From Burkholderiales bacterium PBB2 (GTDB taxonomy: Bacteria > Pseudomonadota > Gammaproteobacteria > Burkholderiales > Burkholderiaceae_C): a stretch of DNA of 64,000 nt. Positions 15,753 through 24,753 of this stretch are shown here, piece after piece. A program made the position numbers and the translations under genes. The DNA lies in the NCBI GenBank assembly GCA_002255955.1, contig NKIM01000008.1, positions 1-64,000 on the forward strand. The letters run 5' to 3'. The notes beneath the pieces were generated by a model. It was given only the letters and a program-made list of their open reading frames with translations, was not told where the DNA came from and did not search any database. How positions within the stretch are numbered: the stretch's first letter is position 1; the number at the start of each line of letters is the position of its first letter.

Positions 15753-18080
15753 ATGCTTGCACGTCTTTCGCGCCGATCCGGCTCTTCGGTCGCCTTGTGG
15801 GCCGGGGTCCTGGCCTCATTGCTGGCATTGAGTGCCTGCCAGAACGGCGGGGCCAGCGACGGTGCCGCCGCGCCGGCCAGCGGGGCTTCGGCCGCGGCCA
15901 GCCCTGCCGTGGCGGCTGCCGCCTCGGCCGTGCCGCCCTCGCTGGATGGCATCGCCCTGGCCGCGCCTGACGCCGCCGCCGTGCGCCAGCCCAGCAGCCC
16001 CCAAGCCTGGGGCGGCCCGCGCGGCGGCCAGGAGCCGACGCTGTCCGACCGGGTGGTGGACTACCAGATCGAAGCCCGGCTCGACCCCGAGGCCCACACC
16101 ATCGAGGGCAAGCAGCGCCTGAGCTGGCGCAACCGCAGCGCCGTGCCGGTGCGCTCCGTCTACCTGCACCTCTACCTCAATGCCTTTGAGGGTGAGGGCA
16201 GCACCTTCATGAGCGAGCAGCGCCGCCTGGGCTTTGCCTTCCGCAGCGATGTGCCGATCAAGAAGGGCGACTGGGGCTTTATCGAGCTGAAGAAGGTGCA
16301 GCAGGCCGGCGTGGCCGTGCCCTGGCACTTTGTGCAGCCCGATGGCGGACCGGCCACCGACCGCACCGTGGTGCGCCTCGACCTGCCGCAGGCGGTGGCA
16401 CCCGGTGGCAGCACCACGCTGGACATCGATTTCTTCGACCAGCTGCCGCGCGTGCTGGCCCGCACCGGCTATTTCGGCAGCTTCCATCTGGTGGGCCAGT
16501 GGTTCCCCAAGATGGCCGTGCTGGAGCTGCCCGGCGAGCGGGGCGCTACTGCGCCGCGCTGGAACGCACATGAGTTCCATCTGCACAGCGAGTTCTACGC
16601 CGATTTCGGGCGTTATGAGGTGCGCATCGACGTGCCCGAGGGGTACACGGTCGGCGCCACCGGCGAGCTGCAGGGCGAGCCGAAGAAGCAGGGCGGGCGT
16701 GTCGTCCACCACTATGTGCAGGGCGATGTGCATGACTTTGCCTGGACGGCCGACAAGCGCTTTGCTCCGCCGCTGAAAGCGGTCTACGAGGGCGAGGGCA
16801 GCCCCAAGGTGCAGGTCCAGGTGCTGTACCCACCCGAGTACGCCCACAACGCGCCGGTGGTGCTCAAGGCCACGCTGGACGCGCTGGCCTGGTTCTCCAA
16901 GACCTTGGGGCCTTACCCCTACCGCACGGTCACGGCCGTAGTGCCGCCCTTCAATGCCAAGGAAGCGGGCGGCATGGAGTACCCGACCTTCTTCACCGCC
17001 GACAGCTATGCCGACCAGACCCCCGGCACCCTGGCCCATTTCGGCCAGGAGTTCGTCACCATCCACGAGTTCGGCCATGGCTACTTCTACGGCATCCTGG
17101 CCTCCAATGAGTTCGAAGAGCCCTTTCTCGACGAGGGCCTGAATGAGTTCTGGGACCAGCGCATGATTCACGCGCGTGGCCAGCGCGCGCCGGCCACCAC
17201 GGCCGCGCTCAAGCGTCTGGGCGTGGGCACCACGGTCGATGTGTTCGAGGGCGAGCGCCTGGGCGCCGGCCTCAAGGACCCGCCGGACGGCCTGGGCCAG
17301 AACAGCTGGCACCGCCATTCCAGCGGCAGCTATGGCACGGTGTACTCCCGCACCGCCACCGCCTTGCGCGACCTGGAGGCGCAGATCGGCCGCGAGAAGC
17401 TGGAGCTGGCGTTCAAGACCTATTACCAGCGCTGGAAGTTCCGCCACCCGAGCACGGCCGATTTGCGCGAGGTGCTGGCCGAGGTCAGCGGCCAGCCGGC
17501 CCTGGTGCAACGCCTGTTCGATCAGCACATCTACGCCAGCCGCTCGGTCGATGACCGGGTGGAGAGCTTCAAGAGCGTGGAAGAACTGCCCCTGCTGGGC
17601 CTGCAGATCGGCCCCGATGGCCGGCGCAGCGAGCTGGACAAGGACGCACAGGAGGAGCTGGTCGAGAAGCTGCGCGCGCAGTGGAAGAAGGACCACCCGG
17701 CCTCGTCGTCCAAAGCCGAGGCCAAGAAGGACCCGCAGACCGGCGAAGTGCTGGCCGAGCCCGGGCCTTTCCCCTACCGCACCACGGTCGTCTTGCGCCG
17801 GCGCGGCGCGGCGGTGCCGCAAACGCTGCGCGTGCGTTTTGCCGATGGCAGCGTGGAGACGGTGCGCTGGGACGACCAGCAATCCTGGGCCCGCTTCAGC
17901 TGGGTCAAGCCGGTCAAGGCCGTGTCCGCCGAGCTGGACCCCGAACGCCTGCACTACCTGGATCAGAACCAGCTCGACAACAGCCGCGCCCTCAAGAGCG
18001 ACGGTCGGGCCGCCCGCCGCATCGCCAGCGATGCCGGCAGCTTGTTGCAAACCCTTCTCGCCCTGGTGGCCACGCTATGA
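15753..18080 (+). CDS. M1-family (gluzincin) metallopeptidase, lipoprotein
   Basis: This is a probable zinc aminopeptidase of the M1 family, exported and lipid-anchored. The signal ends in a lipobox LLALSAC, followed by an Ala-rich linker. The N-terminal beta domain (about residues 100-290) includes DYQIEARLDPEAHTIEGKQ and YLHLYLNAF, the M1 saddle. The catalytic site has the substrate-binding GGMEYP (a GAMEN variant), the zinc motif HEFGH at residues 438-442 and the third ligand Glu461, with the standard 18-residue spacing. The C-terminal part is helical and ends with a beta-rich segment. At 775 aa it resembles bacterial M1 proteins of the type found next to membrane proteins. Its stop overlaps the start of the membrane protein gene (ATGA), so the two are probably made together. 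Confidence 0.9.
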   Translation: MLARLSRRSGSSVALWAGVLASLLALSACQNGGASDGAAAPASGASAAASPAVAAAASAVPPSLDGIALAAPDAAAVRQPSSPQAWGGPRGGQEPTLSDRVVDYQIEARLDPEAHTIEGKQRLSWRNRSAVPVRSVYLHLYLNAFEGEGSTFMSEQRRLGFAFRSDVPIKKGDWGFIELKKVQQAGVAVPWHFVQPDGGPATDRTVVRLDLPQAVAPGGSTTLDIDFFDQLPRVLARTGYFGSFHLVGQWFPKMAVLELPGERGATAPRWNAHEFHLHSEFYADFGRYEVRIDVPEGYTVGATGELQGEPKKQGGRVVHHYVQGDVHDFAWTADKRFAPPLKAVYEGEGSPKVQVQVLYPPEYAHNAPVVLKATLDALAWFSKTLGPYPYRTVTAVVPPFNAKEAGGMEYPTFFTADSYADQTPGTLAHFGQEFVTIHEFGHGYFYGILASNEFEEPFLDEGLNEFWDQRMIHARGQRAPATTAALKRLGVGTTVDVFEGERLGAGLKDPPDGLGQNSWHRHSSGSYGTVYSRTATALRDLEAQIGREKLELAFKTYYQRWKFRHPSTADLREVLAEVSGQPALVQRLFDQHIYASRSVDDRVESFKSVEELPLLGLQIGPDGRRSELDKDAQEELVEKLRAQWKKDHPASSSKAEAKKDPQTGEVLAEPGPFPYRTTVVLRRRGAAVPQTLRVRFADGSVETVRWDDQQSWARFSWVKPVKAVSAELDPERLHYLDQNQLDNSRALKSDGRAARRIASDAGSLLQTLLALVATL

Positions 18081-18958
18081 ACATGCCGGCGCTCTTGACC
18101 TCCGCTCCCGATCTGCGCGGCCAGCTGCGCACCGGTGCCCGCCTGGCCTCGCAATGGCGCTTGCTGCTGCTCTGGCTGCTGGCCCTGGCCTTGCCCTGGT
18201 TGTTGGCCTTGGTGCCGCTCTGGCGTGCCCTGGCGGCCCAGCTGGACCAGTCGCTGGCTGCAAAGCGCCTGGTGGATGGCTTTGAGCTGCCGGTGCTGGC
18301 CGAGGCTGTGACCGGCCTGGGCCCCAACGGCTTTGGCGCCTCGGCCCTGCTCAGCAGCGTGCTGCTGTTGGCGGTCTTGCTGCCCTGGCTCAGCGGCTGC
18401 TTGATCGCCGTGGTGCGCTCGCCACTGCCGCTGGGCTTTTCGGCCTTGCTGCAGGGCGGCTTGCGCGAGTACGGCCGCATGACGCGGCTCTGGCTCTGGG
18501 CGCTGTGCCTGCTGGGCGCGGTGGCAGCGCTGGGCGGTGGGTTGATGCACTGGGTGGGCGAGAAAGCGACGCTGATGCAGCTGGAGGCCGAGGCCGATCG
18601 CTGGAGCCAGGCGGTGATGCTGTTCACCGGCCTGCTGTTCCTGCTGGTGCATGCCAGCCTGGATGCGGCGCGCGCCCGCCTGGCCTTGGAGCCGCAGCGC
18701 CGCTCGGTGTTCAAGGCCTGGCGTCTGGCCACGCGTGACCTCTGGCGCCAGCCGCGCCGCATCGGCATCTATCTGCTTATCACGGCCCTGGGCTTGCTGG
18801 CGGCGGCGCTGATCGGGCTCTTGCGGGTGCAGCTGGCGCCGGTGGGGGCGGGCAGCCAGCTGCTGGCCTTGGCGATGGGTCAGCTGCTGGTGCTGGCCCT
18901 CGTGTGGATGCGCTGCGCGCGCGTCTTTGCGCTGGCGGCCGCCGGGCGCCTGGACTGA
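18077..18958 (+). CDS. Polytopic membrane protein, partner of the M1-type peptidase
   Basis: The 293-residue product has about six hydrophobic segments (near residues 27-52, 88-112, 135-155, 180-198, 232-254 and 262-285) and short polar loops. I recognise no catalytic motif. The start overlaps the peptidase stop by four bases, so the pair is translationally coupled. The layout (a Leu/Ala-rich six-helix protein encoded after an M1-like lipoprotein peptidase) suggests a membrane partner, by context only. The stop codon begins a tandem TGAA repeat. Confidence 0.8.
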   Translation: MNMPALLTSAPDLRGQLRTGARLASQWRLLLLWLLALALPWLLALVPLWRALAAQLDQSLAAKRLVDGFELPVLAEAVTGLGPNGFGASALLSSVLLLAVLLPWLSGCLIAVVRSPLPLGFSALLQGGLREYGRMTRLWLWALCLLGAVAALGGGLMHWVGEKATLMQLEAEADRWSQAVMLFTGLLFLLVHASLDAARARLALEPQRRSVFKAWRLATRDLWRQPRRIGIYLLITALGLLAAALIGLLRVQLAPVGAGSQLLALAMGQLLVLALVWMRCARVFALAAAGRLD

Positions 18959-18983
18959 ATGAATGAAAGAATGAATGAAAAAG
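18956..18983 (+). repeat. Short tandem TGAA repeat
   Basis: From the stop codon at 18956 the sequence reads as tandem TGAA units (TGAATGAATGAA, then AGAATGAATGAA and an A-run). This is about six units of a tetranucleotide repeat in an otherwise GC-rich region. It lies 50-80 bases before the start of rsmE and could change in length by slippage. It is noncoding. Confidence 0.8.
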
Positions 18984-19035
18984 GGCGGGCTTGAAGGCTG
19001 GCACACTTGCGACTTCTTGTCCGTCTTTGCCTGCC

Positions 19036-19785
19036 ATGCCGCCGCGTTTTTTTGTCGACCAGCCCCTGGGCACCTCGTCCAGTGAGCCCAGCGAGCTCAG
19101 CCTGCCGCCCAGCGCGGCCCGCCATGTGCAGGTGCTGCGCCTGCAGCCGGGCAGCCCGCTGACCCTGTTCGATGGCAGCGGCACCGAGTGGCAGGCGGAA
19201 GTGGCGGCCATGGGCCGCAGCGAGGTGCGCGTGCACTTGCAAGCTCGCCAGCTGGTGCAGCGTGAGCTGCGTCAGCACATCAGCCTGGCCCTGGCCATGC
19301 CGGCCAATGACCGCATGGACGGCGTGGTCGAGAAGGCCACCGAGCTCGGCGGCAGCGCCATCCAGCCCTTGATGAGCGAGCGCTCGGTGCTGCGCCTCAG
19401 CGGCGAGCGCGCCGAGAAAAAGCAGGCGCATTGGCGCGGTGTGGCCATCGCCGCGGCCGAGCAATGCGGCCGCACCTGCATCCCCGAGATCGGCGCGGTG
19501 CAGTCCTTGGCTTCATGGTTGGCCCAGCTGGGCCCACAGCCAGCCACGCAGCGCCGCTGGCTGCTCAGCCCCACGGCCGCCCAGCCCCTGCAAGCCCTAG
19601 CGGCCGCGCAGGCGGAGGCCAGCCACACCCTGGTGCTCAGCGGCCCGGAGGGCGGCCTCAGCGCTGCCGAAGAAGACGCAGCCCGCGCCCAGGGTTTCGT
19701 CGCCGTTCAGCTGGGCCCGCGCATCCTGCGCGCCGACACGGCGCCGCTGGCGGTGCTGGGCTGGCTGGCGCTGTCGGAGGCCTGA
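19036..19785 (+). CDS. rsmE: 16S rRNA (uracil1498-N3)-methyltransferase RsmE
   Basis: RsmE is a SPOUT methyltransferase that methylates N3 of U1498 in 16S rRNA in the 30S subunit. The N-terminal PUA-like domain starts MPPRFFVDQPL and includes ARHVQVLRLQPGSPLTLFDGSG. The SPOUT part shows MDGVVEKATELGGSAIQPLMSERSV, VAIAAAEQCGRTCIPEI, LSGPEGGLSAAEEDAA and LGPRILRADTAPL, which form the trefoil knot and SAM site. The length of 249 aa is normal. ATG 19036 fits family N-termini; an extension upstream has no similarity. It converges on the methyltransferase gene at 19798, with only 12 bases between. Confidence 0.96.
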   Translation: MPPRFFVDQPLGTSSSEPSELSLPPSAARHVQVLRLQPGSPLTLFDGSGTEWQAEVAAMGRSEVRVHLQARQLVQRELRQHISLALAMPANDRMDGVVEKATELGGSAIQPLMSERSVLRLSGERAEKKQAHWRGVAIAAAEQCGRTCIPEIGAVQSLASWLAQLGPQPATQRRWLLSPTAAQPLQALAAAQAEASHTLVLSGPEGGLSAAEEDAARAQGFVAVQLGPRILRADTAPLAVLGWLALSEA

Positions 19786-19797
19786 GCCCCCGCGCGA

Positions 19798-21096
19798 TCA
19801 GGCTTCGGCGCTGGCTTCGTCCACGCCGCCCTTGTCCTTCCGGGCCGAACCCTTGATCAGGTCGAAGCGGAACAGCCGGCATTCGATCGGGCCGTTCCAC
19901 ATCGGGAACTTGCGCGACTCTTTCAGCCGCATCTTGCTGGGCAGCTTCATGTCGGGGCAGAGCAGCCAGGCGGTCCAGCCGGCGGCGTTCTGGGTGTAGG
20001 CGCGCTTCCAGTGGGCGGCCAGGCGGGGGAAGAAGTCGTCGCCGGCGTCGCGCGCTTCGGAGCCGCCGGCATCACGGCTCATCTGCACATTGCCGGCCTT
20101 GCCGCGCACCTCGATGCGCTCGCCGTAGGGCGGGTTCATCAGGATGGTGCCGGGCATGCCCTCGGGCAGCTCGGGCGCGGGGCGCTCAAGCGCATCACCG
20201 CCGTTGAACTGGATGTACTGGGCGACGCCGGCGCGCTCTGCATTGCGGCGCGCGAAATCGACCATGCGGAAGGCTACATCGCTGCAGAAGATGGGCACGG
20301 CGGGCGCATGCTCGCGGTCCTTGGCGGCCTGCTTGATGGCCTGCCAGCGGCCGCGCAGGGGCACAAAAGGTAGCTGGCGCTCGAAGGCAAAGCGGCGCTG
20401 CATGCCGGCGGCCATGCCGCAGGCGATCTGCGCGGCCTCGACGGCGATGGTGCCCGAGCCGCAGCAGGGGTCGTGCAGGGCGCCGCCGGTCTCGGGCGTG
20501 CCTTTCCAACCAGCCGCGGCCAGCATGGCGGCGGCCAGGGTTTCTTTCAGCGGCGCGTCGCCCTTGTCCTCGCGCCAGCCGCGCTTGAACAGGGGTTCGC
20601 CCGAGGTGTCGATGTAGAGCGTGGCATCGGTTTCGCTGAGGTGCAGCATCACCGGCAGGTCGGGGAAGCGGGTGTCGACGCTGGGCCGCTCGCCGGTGGC
20701 GTCGCGCAGCACATCGCAGATCGCGTCTTTCACACGCAGGGTGGCGAAGTTGAGGCTGCGCAGCGGCGAGCGCTGGGCCACGGTGTCGACACGGATGGTC
20801 TCGGCCGGCGTGATCCACTCGTTCCAGTCGACCCGGCGGGCCAGGGCGTAGATGTCGTCCTCGTGGCGGTAGCCGCCCGAGACCAGCTCGATCAGCACGC
20901 GCTGGGCCAGCCGGCACTCGAGGTTGAGCTTCATCACGCCCTCGAGATCGCTCTTCAGCGCGATGCCGCCGCGCAGCACCTCGATATGGGTCTTGGGCAG
21001 GATGGCCCGCACTTCTTCGTCGAGCAGGCGCTCCACGCCCGAGGGGCAGGAGACGAAGAGGTAGTGAAGGTCTTTGGGGGATTCTTTGGCGGCCAT
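19798..21096 (-). CDS. THUMP-domain class I RNA methyltransferase (RlmL N-terminal-like)
   Basis: The product has an N-terminal ferredoxin-like/THUMP domain (about residues 8-155; HYLFVSCPSGVERLLDEEV, IDTSGEPLFKRGWRED) and a Rossmann methyltransferase domain. Motif I appears as HDPCCGSGTIAVEAA and the catalytic motif IV as ILMNPPYGERI, the N-P-P-Y signature of N2-guanine or N6-adenine methylation. This matches the RlmL half of E. coli RlmKL and the stand-alone YpsC family, which make m2G2445 in 23S rRNA. The second RlmK domain is absent, as expected at 432 aa. The start is the ATG at 21096. The closing segment is Lys/Asp-rich and unconserved. Confidence 0.93.
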   Translation of the reverse strand: MAAKESPKDLHYLFVSCPSGVERLLDEEVRAILPKTHIEVLRGGIALKSDLEGVMKLNLECRLAQRVLIELVSGGYRHEDDIYALARRVDWNEWITPAETIRVDTVAQRSPLRSLNFATLRVKDAICDVLRDATGERPSVDTRFPDLPVMLHLSETDATLYIDTSGEPLFKRGWREDKGDAPLKETLAAAMLAAAGWKGTPETGGALHDPCCGSGTIAVEAAQIACGMAAGMQRRFAFERQLPFVPLRGRWQAIKQAAKDREHAPAVPIFCSDVAFRMVDFARRNAERAGVAQYIQFNGGDALERPAPELPEGMPGTILMNPPYGERIEVRGKAGNVQMSRDAGGSEARDAGDDFFPRLAAHWKRAYTQNAAGWTAWLLCPDMKLPSKMRLKESRKFPMWNGPIECRLFRFDLIKGSARKDKGGVDEASAEA

Positions 21097-21134
21097 GGGT
21101 CCGATTGTCCCAGGATTGGCCGCCTTGCCCTGAC

Positions 21135-22142
21135 TCAGGCGCGCCGGCGGCGGCTCAGCCCCAGCACGCCGAGCAGGCCCAGGCCCATCAGCAGCCAGCT
21201 TTCCGGCTCTGGCACCGCAGCCAGCATGGACTGGCCAAGCACGCTGTGGGTGAGCGCCGTCGGGTGGATGCGATCCCAGTACATATAGGCCTCGGGGTTG
21301 CTGCAGGTGCTGCCGTCGGGCTGGCCGACATAGCCGGTGAAGCAGGCCTCGGTGACATTGCTGAGGCCGAACTGGGCGGCGTTGTCGACCAGGGCTTGCT
21401 GCGCGCCCAGGATGTCGAAGTAACGGATGTCGATGCCGGGCAAGGCCCGCAGCTGGCCGATGGCTTGATTCAGTCCTTGGTTGAAGCTCAGGGACAGCAG
21501 ATGCAGCTGACCCGACAGACCGGAGGAGAGGCCGCCGGGTGTCTGCCCCAGGTCGGGCAGGCCCGGCATCAGGAAGTTGCGCGCACCCAGGCCGTAGAGG
21601 GTCTGGACCGCGCTGCTGAGGTTTTGGATGGCCGCTTGTGCCGTGGCCTGCGAGAAGCCCTGGTACTGGAAGTCATTGGCGCCGCCCCACAGCAGGTACA
21701 GCGCCTGGCTGTCGGCGGCCGTGCCGGCCAGCCCGGCCTGGAAGGTGCCGACCTGCGAGAGCATGCCGGTGTTCTGCAAGGCGGCCGGGGCGCCTGCGGC
21801 CACTGCCGCGCCGTTGAGCCAGCCGGTCTGGGCGCCGCCCCAGGCATAGTCCTGCAGGCTGACGCCCAGGCCTTGGGCCAGGTGCTCCACGGCCACCGGG
21901 CCGTTGGAAAAACGACCCTGGAAGTAGTTGCCCGGCTGGGGCACGGTGCCGCCGGTGGCGCGGTAGAAGTTGCCGTTGTCCGACAGGCTGTCGCCGAAGG
22001 CGATCACACGGCTGTAGCTGGTGCCGGTGCTGCTCGTGACCGGACTCTGAGCCTGGGCAGGCGCGGCCCAGGCCAGGCTGGCGGCGATCATCAGCAGGGC
22101 GGGCAGGCGAACGACGGCCGGGGAGCGGAGGGTGGTGTTCAC
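21135..22142 (-). CDS. SGNH/GDSL-type hydrolase with C-terminal PEP-CTERM sorting signal
   Basis: This is a secreted esterase/lipase-like enzyme. The signal peptide ends near APAQAQS. The GDSL block FGDSLSDNGNFY carries the nucleophile Ser52, block III is GGANDFQ (Asn oxyanion) and block V is WDRIHPT (catalytic Asp and His). This is the arrangement of the GDSL autotransporter/lipase-like group. The protein ends AVPEPESWLLMGLGLLGVL followed by RRRRA, a classical PEP-CTERM signal (VPEP, hydrophobic helix, Arg cluster) that is recognised by exosortase EpsH/XrtA. I therefore chose the GTG at 22142, preceded by GAAAGG, giving 335 aa; a start 15 codons upstream is possible. No exosortase gene is in the window, so one must be elsewhere if the signal is used. 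Confidence 0.9.
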   Translation of the reverse strand: MNTTLRSPAVVRLPALLMIAASLAWAAPAQAQSPVTSSTGTSYSRVIAFGDSLSDNGNFYRATGGTVPQPGNYFQGRFSNGPVAVEHLAQGLGVSLQDYAWGGAQTGWLNGAAVAAGAPAALQNTGMLSQVGTFQAGLAGTAADSQALYLLWGGANDFQYQGFSQATAQAAIQNLSSAVQTLYGLGARNFLMPGLPDLGQTPGGLSSGLSGQLHLLSLSFNQGLNQAIGQLRALPGIDIRYFDILGAQQALVDNAAQFGLSNVTEACFTGYVGQPDGSTCSNPEAYMYWDRIHPTALTHSVLGQSMLAAVPEPESWLLMGLGLLGVLGLSRRRRA

Positions 22143-22237
22143 GGCAGACCTTTCAAGTAACGATCCAAGTCGGCGGCATGATGGCATGTCTCGAAATGGG
22201 AATCACCTGAAATCGGTGTGCGTGTTCACGTTTGGGG

Positions 22238-22307
22238 GTGAACGGGTGAACAGGTGAATGGTGAATCGTGGTGTGTGGTTCACCAGTTCACTGATTCACC
22301 CGTTCAC
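22238..22307. repeat. Inverted array of GTGAAY-type octamer repeats between rpoN and the SGNH gene
   Basis: From 22238 the plus strand reads GTGAACGGGTGAACAG and then GTGAATG and GTGAATC, that is four degenerate units. From 22278 to 22307 the same family of units appears on the other strand (reverse complement GTGAACGGGTGAATCA then GTGAACTGGTGAAC). The two arms of about 29 bases face each other across about 11 bases and could form a long imperfect hairpin. The array lies 15 bases after the rpoN stop and about 95 bases before the SGNH start, so it could terminate rpoN or be an operator for the SGNH gene. Another GTTCAC lies at 22224-22229. Confidence 0.7.
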
Positions 22308-22321
22308 TCAAGCTTCAACCT

Positions 22322-23842
22322 TCAAACCACCCGCCGCATCGTCGTTGTCCCGATGTGCATGCCTTCGCGGTATTTGGCGACGGTGCGGCGCGCGACCTGG
22401 ATGCCTTGCTCTTCCAGCATGCTGGCCAGGGCGCTGTCGGACAGGGGCTTGGCCGGATTTTCGGCGGCGATGAACTGCTTGATCAGCTCGCGCACAGCGG
22501 TGCTGGAGGCCTCGCCGCCAGCCTCGGTAGACAGGCCCGAGCCGAAGAAATACTTGAGCTCGAAGGTGCCGAAGGGCGTGGCCATGTACTTGGCCGTGGT
22601 CACGCGCGAGATGGTCGATTCGTGCAGGCCCAGCTCGTCGGCGATCTCGCGCAGCACCAGAGGCTTCATGGCCACGGCCCCGTGGCTGAAGAAACCTTTT
22701 TGCCGCTCGACGATGGCGGTGGAGACGCGCAGGATGGTGTCGAAGCGCTGCTGGATGTTCTTGATGAACCAGCGTGCCTCCTGCAGCTGGCCGCCCAGGG
22801 CGCTGTTGCTGATGCCGCCGCGCGTCTGGCGCAGGGCGTTGGCGTAGAGCTCGTTGATGCGCAGCTTGGGCGCGACCTCGGGGTTGATGATGACGCGCAG
22901 GTCGCGGCCGACCTTGCGCACGATCACGTCCGGGATCACGGCCGGTGCCTGCCCGCGGGCAAAGCGCCGGCCGGGCTTGGGCTCCAGGGCCACGATCAGG
23001 GCTTGCGCCTCACGCAGCAAGGCATCGTCGGCGCCGGTCAGCAGCATCAGGCGGCGGCTGTCGCGCTTGGCCAGCAGGTCCAAGTGCTTCTTGCAGATCA
23101 TGATGGCGATCACCTGCGGCGCGCTGCGCGGCAGCTGGCGCAGCTGCAGCTCCAGGCATTCGGTCAGCTCGCGGGCACCGACCCCTGGCGGGTCCATGTG
23201 GTGCAGCCATTTGAGGGCGATGCGCAGGTGGTCGAGCAGCTCCTCGCGCTCGGCGGCGCTGTCCTCGTCACCGTCCGGCACCAGGGCCTCGGCGATGGAT
23301 TCCAGGCTGTCCTCGAGGTAGCCGTCCTCGTTGAGCGAATCGATCAGCAGGCGCAGCGCCAGCTGGTCGGTATCGCTGAGGTGCATGCCGGCCATCTGCT
23401 GGACCAGATGCTCTTGCAGGCTGATCTCGGCCGATTCCTGGTCGCTGCGTTCGCCGTCTTCGTCGTTGCTGCCCGAGCCGCTGCCGCTGTTGCTGGGCAG
23501 TTCGCGGATGCCGTCAAAATCGTCGCCCTCGGTGCCGTTCTCCCAGTCCTCGCGTTCGGTGCTGCCGAAGTCTTCGGCCTGCAGCTCGGGCGTGGCTTCG
23601 GCCTCGGCGCCGCCGCCCAGCTCACGGTCGGCGCCGCTGTCCTCGGCGGCGCTGGCCGGGCGCAGCTCGGGCGTGGCGACGGAGAAGTCTTCTTCGGTTT
23701 CGAGCAGCGGGTTCTGCGCCAGCATCTGCTCGACTTCCTGATTCAGCTCCAGCGTGGACAGTTGCAGCAGACGGATCGATTGCTGCAGCTGCGGCGTCAA
23801 GGCCAGATGCTGGCTCAGTCGAACCTGAAGTGACTGCTTCAT
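22322..23842 (-). CDS. rpoN: RNA polymerase sigma-54 factor RpoN
   Basis: Sigma-54 directs RNA polymerase to -24/-12 promoters that need enhancer-binding activators. Region I is seen as MKQSLQVRLSQHLALTPQLQQSIRLLQLSTLEL, and the acidic, low-complexity region II covers about residues 50-160. The core-binding region follows at about 165-350. The HTH is near residue 385 (LHESTISRVTTAKY) and the RpoN box is near the end (ARRTVAKYREGM). The length of 506 aa is normal. The gene follows lptA and lptB on the same strand, an order conserved in many proteobacteria. The acidic region is longer than in E. coli. Confidence 0.97.
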   Translation of the reverse strand: MKQSLQVRLSQHLALTPQLQQSIRLLQLSTLELNQEVEQMLAQNPLLETEEDFSVATPELRPASAAEDSGADRELGGGAEAEATPELQAEDFGSTEREDWENGTEGDDFDGIRELPSNSGSGSGSNDEDGERSDQESAEISLQEHLVQQMAGMHLSDTDQLALRLLIDSLNEDGYLEDSLESIAEALVPDGDEDSAAEREELLDHLRIALKWLHHMDPPGVGARELTECLELQLRQLPRSAPQVIAIMICKKHLDLLAKRDSRRLMLLTGADDALLREAQALIVALEPKPGRRFARGQAPAVIPDVIVRKVGRDLRVIINPEVAPKLRINELYANALRQTRGGISNSALGGQLQEARWFIKNIQQRFDTILRVSTAIVERQKGFFSHGAVAMKPLVLREIADELGLHESTISRVTTAKYMATPFGTFELKYFFGSGLSTEAGGEASSTAVRELIKQFIAAENPAKPLSDSALASMLEEQGIQVARRTVAKYREGMHIGTTTMRRVV

Positions 23843-23940
23843 GGCGCGGGCTCAGGGGCAGTCGCGAGATGCAGGAATCCCAGCATCAGCCCCGCGCGGG
23901 GCTGCCGTGGCAGCGGGCGTGTAGGCATCCATGGCCGGCT

Positions 23941-24753
23941 CTACATGCGGAAATGTTCGCCGAGATAGACCTTGCGCACATCGGCGTTGGCCACGATCTC
24001 GTCCGGCGTGCCCTCGGCCAGCACCGAGCCCTCGCTGATGATGTAGGCCCGGTCGCAGATGCCCAGGGTCTCGCGCACATTGTGGTCGGTGATCAGCACG
24101 CCGATCTGGCGCGCCTTCAGGAAACCGATGATGCGCTGGATCTCCAGCACCGCGATCGGGTCCACGCCGGCGAAGGGTTCGTCCAGCAGGATGAAACGCG
24201 GTTGCGTGGCCAGGGCGCGAGCGATCTCGACGCGGCGGCGTTCGCCGCCCGAGAGCGCCGGTGCCGGGCTGTCGCGCAGCTTCTCGATGCTGAGGTCGTG
24301 CAGCAGCGCTTCCAGCAGTTCCTTGATGCGCGGCTCTTTCAGGGCGCGGCCCTGCTCGTCGCGCTGCAGTTCCAGCACGGCGCGGATGTTCTGTTCCACC
24401 GTGAGCTTGCGGAAGATCGAGGCTTCCTGCGGCAGATAGCTCAGGCCCAGGCGGGCGCGCTGGTGGATGGGCAGGTGCTCGACCGACTGGCCGTCGATGC
24501 GGATCTCGCCGGCATCGGCGCGCACCAGGCCCACGATCATGTAGAAGCTGGTGGTCTTGCCGGCGCCGTTGGGGCCCAGCAGGCCGACCACCTCGCCGCT
24601 GTTGACGCCCAGATGCACGTTCTTGACCACGCGGCGCACGCCGTAGCTCTTGGCCAGGCCCTCGGCTTCCAGGCGGCTGCGCGGGCCGGATTCGAGGGCG
24701 GCCACGGGCGCGTGATGGGGGCTGGCGACGCTGCTGTTGCTGCTGCTGCTCAT
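23941..24753 (-). CDS. lptB: LPS export ABC transporter ATP-binding protein LptB
   Basis: LptB is the cytoplasmic ATPase that powers LptFG extraction of LPS from the inner membrane. The Walker A motif GPNGAGKTT, the Q-loop [12 protein letters not shown], the signature [15 protein letters not shown], Walker [14 protein letters not shown] and the H-loop DHNVRE are all present and typical of LptB. An extra 25-residue Ser/Ala-rich N-terminus precedes the family start at [12 protein letters not shown], so the true start might be downstream. The ATG at 24753, however, overlaps the lptA stop (24750) in an ATGA, which supports it. The product is 270 aa. Confidence 0.96.
   Translation of the reverse strand: MSSSSNSSVASPHHAPVAALESGPRSRLEAEGLAKSYGVRRVVKNVHLGVNSGEVVGLLGPNGAGKTTSFYMIVGLVRADAGEIRIDGQSVEHLPIHQRARLGLSYLPQEASIFRKLTVEQNIRAVLELQRDEQGRALKEPRIKELLEALLHDLSIEKLRDSPAPALSGGERRRVEIARALATQPRFILLDEPFAGVDPIAVLEIQRIIGFLKARQIGVLITDHNVRETLGICDRAYIISEGSVLAEGTPDEIVANADVRKVYLGEHFRM

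Noticed and set aside
13237-15828. 863-codon open frame on the minus strand
   Set aside because: It is antisense to the acyl-CoA ligase and neighbouring genes, and its composition is that of a reversed GC-rich coding region.
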